From NCBI GenBank assembly GCA_029009035.1, contig JAQXJQ010000017.1, positions 1-6,389 of the forward strand: a stretch of 6,389 nucleotides of DNA, given 5' to 3'. The position numbers and the translations under genes were made by a program. Origin of the DNA: Oscillospiraceae bacterium. GTDB lineage: Bacteria; Bacillota; Clostridia; Oscillospirales; Oscillospiraceae. How positions within the stretch are numbered: position 1 is the first letter of the stretch; each line of letters starts with the position of its first letter. Shown piece by piece: positions 5,283-6,389 of this stretch. The notes under the pieces are model-generated. The model searched no databases, was not told where the DNA came from, and saw only the letters and a program-made list of their open reading frames with translations.

Positions 5283-5335
5283 ATCCGAAAACCTTGGCCG
5301 CAGCGTCGTCTGTCGGCCGAAAGGATGATGTGACC

Positions 5336-5791
5336 GTGAAATGTCCCTACTGTTCCCATCTGGAAAGCAAGGTCGTGGACTCCCGTCCCGCTGACGAGGG
5401 CAGCAGCATTCGCCGCCGCCGTGAGTGTCTGGAGTGCCACAAACGCTTCACTACCTATGAGACCATGGAAAGCCTGCCTCTGGTGGTCATCAAGCGGGAC
5501 GGCAGCCGCCAGTCCTTTGACCGCAGCAAGCTGCTGGGCAGTATGCTCAAATCCTGCGAGAAGCGCTCTGTGCCCATGGCCACCCTGGAGCAGATCGCCA
5601 ACGAGATCGAGCTGACCCTCCAGAACGAGATGGAACGCGAAGTCCCCTCCACCGAGATCGGTGAACTGGTCATGGAAAAGCTGAAGGGCGTGGACGAGGT
5701 CTCCTATGTCCGCTTCGCCTCCGTTTACCGCCAGTTCAAGGACATCAGCACCTTTATGGCGGAGCTCAATAAGCTGCTGAACGAAAAATAA
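5336..5791 (+). CDS. nrdR: Transcriptional repressor NrdR
   Basis: NrdR represses ribonucleotide reductase genes, sensing ATP/dATP through an ATP-cone and binding paired NrdR boxes. The 151 residues match the family length of about 150. The N-terminal zinc ribbon uses CPYC (3-6) and CLEC (31-34), with the conserved VVDSRPADEGSSIRRRREC between and RFTTYE after. The ATP-cone runs from about residue 49 (VVIKRDGSRQSFDRSKL) to about 139 and includes VSYVRFASVYRQFKD. The start chosen is GTG 5336, giving the usual MKCPYC N-terminus, with AAAGGA (5320-5325) ten bases upstream. GTG 5330, in frame and four bases from that site, would add only two residues and cannot be excluded. No reductase gene is in the window, so the targets are elsewhere. 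The gene has its own promoter and ends at a bidirectional terminator shared with upp. Confidence 0.97.
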   Translation: MKCPYCSHLESKVVDSRPADEGSSIRRRRECLECHKRFTTYETMESLPLVVIKRDGSRQSFDRSKLLGSMLKSCEKRSVPMATLEQIANEIELTLQNEMEREVPSTEIGELVMEKLKGVDEVSYVRFASVYRQFKDISTFMAELNKLLNEK

Positions 5792-5811
5792 GCACTCCCC
5801 CGCGAAACGAT

Positions 5812-5858
5812 AAAAAAACTCCCATGCACAAGTTTATCCTTGCGCATGGGAGCTTTTT
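5812..5858. terminator. Bidirectional terminator between nrdR and upp
   Basis: CTCCCATGC (5819-5827) pairs with GCATGGGAG (5844-5852). The stem extends inward by CAAG/CTTG past one mismatch. An A run (5812-5818) lies on the left and a T run (5854-5858) on the right, so transcripts from nrdR (plus) and upp (minus) both end in a U tract. Confidence 0.9.
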
Positions 5859-5866
5859 CTGTCATG

Positions 5867-6389
5867 TTACTTGGTGCCGAAGATACGGTCGCCGGCGTCA
5901 CCCAGACCGGGAACGATATAGCCACGCTCGTTGAGCTTCTCATCCACAGCGCCGGCGTAGATGTCCACATCGGGGTGCGCTTTCTGGATGCAGTCGATGC
6001 CCTCGGGCGCCGCCACCAGGACCATCAGCTTGATGTTCTTGCAGCCCCGCTTCTTCATCTCACTGATGGCAGCGGCAGCGGAACCGCCGGTGGCCAGCAT
6101 GGGGTCCACGATCAGGATATCGCGGTCCGCAATATCCTGGGGCATCTTGCAGAAGTACACATGGGGCTCCAGGGTCTCTTCGTCGCGGAACATACCGATG
6201 TGACCCACACGGGCAGAGGGGATCATGCGCAGAACGCCGTCCACCAGGCCCAGGCCGGCACGGAGGATGGGCACCACGGCCATCTTCTTGCCGGACAGGG
6301 TGGGCATCTCGGCCTCACAGATGGGGGTCTCGATCTTTTTGGTGGTCAGGGGCAGGTCACGGGTGGCCTCGTAGGTAATGAGCATACCG
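5867..6389 (-). CDS. upp: Uracil phosphoribosyltransferase, 5' end outside window
   Basis: Makes UMP from uracil and PRPP in pyrimidine salvage; a soluble cytosolic type I phosphoribosyltransferase. The visible 174 or so residues cover most of the protein: EATRDLPL near the left of the visible part, KKMAVVPILRAGLGLVDG, GHIGMFRDEETL, the PRPP-binding loop VDPMLATGGSA, and the uracil-binding GYIVPGLGDAGDR just before the terminal FGTK. The family is about 209 residues, so roughly 35 N-terminal residues are beyond the right edge. The ATG at 6385 is internal, as the codon before it is Gly within the conserved IGMLITYEATRD-type segment. No frameshift or missing motif is seen. It converges on nrdR and shares its terminator. 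Confidence 0.97.
   Translation of the reverse strand, partial: GMLITYEATRDLPLTTKKIETPICEAEMPTLSGKKMAVVPILRAGLGLVDGVLRMIPSARVGHIGMFRDEETLEPHVYFCKMPQDIADRDILIVDPMLATGGSAAAAISEMKKRGCKNIKLMVLVAAPEGIDCIQKAHPDVDIYAGAVDEKLNERGYIVPGLGDAGDRIFGTK

Noticed and set aside
1..6389. CRISPR arrays, tRNA or rRNA genes, toxin-antitoxin or defence genes
   Set aside because: None was found. The only tandem repeats are the short units inside the Asn/Gln-rich ORF, which have no spacers.

Overview
The window is a stretch of bacterial chromosome, most likely from a gut-type clostridium (Oscillospiraceae or a close relative). This is inferred from GC-rich Firmicutes-like coding sequence, strong GGAGG-type ribosome binding sites, common GTG/TTG starts, low-GC hairpins at gene ends, and a DUF421-DUF4363 gene pair. 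The genus cannot be settled from the sequence alone.

Layout, left to right. Positions 1-465 hold the C-terminal part of a tyrosine recombinase (integrase) running rightward. It ends in two terminator-like hairpins (442-475 and 482-516). Facing it is the 3' end of a GMP synthase gene (561-1538, minus strand). The 3' end of guaA is a known integration hotspot, so positions 1 to about 560 are probably the end of an integrated mobile element, with the chromosome starting at the guaA stop codon. The guaA gene encodes only the ATP-pyrophosphatase and dimerisation domains and has no glutaminase domain. Upstream of it on the same strand are an M18 aminopeptidase (1609-2883) and a homocysteine S-methyltransferase (2942-3799). 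The three genes form a likely leftward transcription unit from a promoter near 3837-3865.

Divergently, a DUF421 (YetF-like) membrane protein (3926-4606) overlaps by 4 bases a small DUF4363 membrane-anchored protein (4603-4986). A strong 17-bp hairpin (4989-5025) separates this pair from a tiny, extremely Asn/Gln-rich ORF on the minus strand (5034-5183) built on tandem DNA repeats. After a promoter with a perfect extended -10 comes nrdR (5336-5791), the ribonucleotide reductase repressor. It faces upp (uracil phosphoribosyltransferase, 5867 to the right edge, 5' end missing) across a bidirectional terminator.

Most of the window is housekeeping: nucleotide synthesis, salvage and control (guaA, upp, nrdR), one-carbon/methionine metabolism, and peptide turnover. 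No large new system is evident. The points that deserve a second look are the glutaminase-less GuaA beside an integrase, the repetitive Asn/Gln-rich micro-ORF, and the DUF421-DUF4363 pair of uncertain function.
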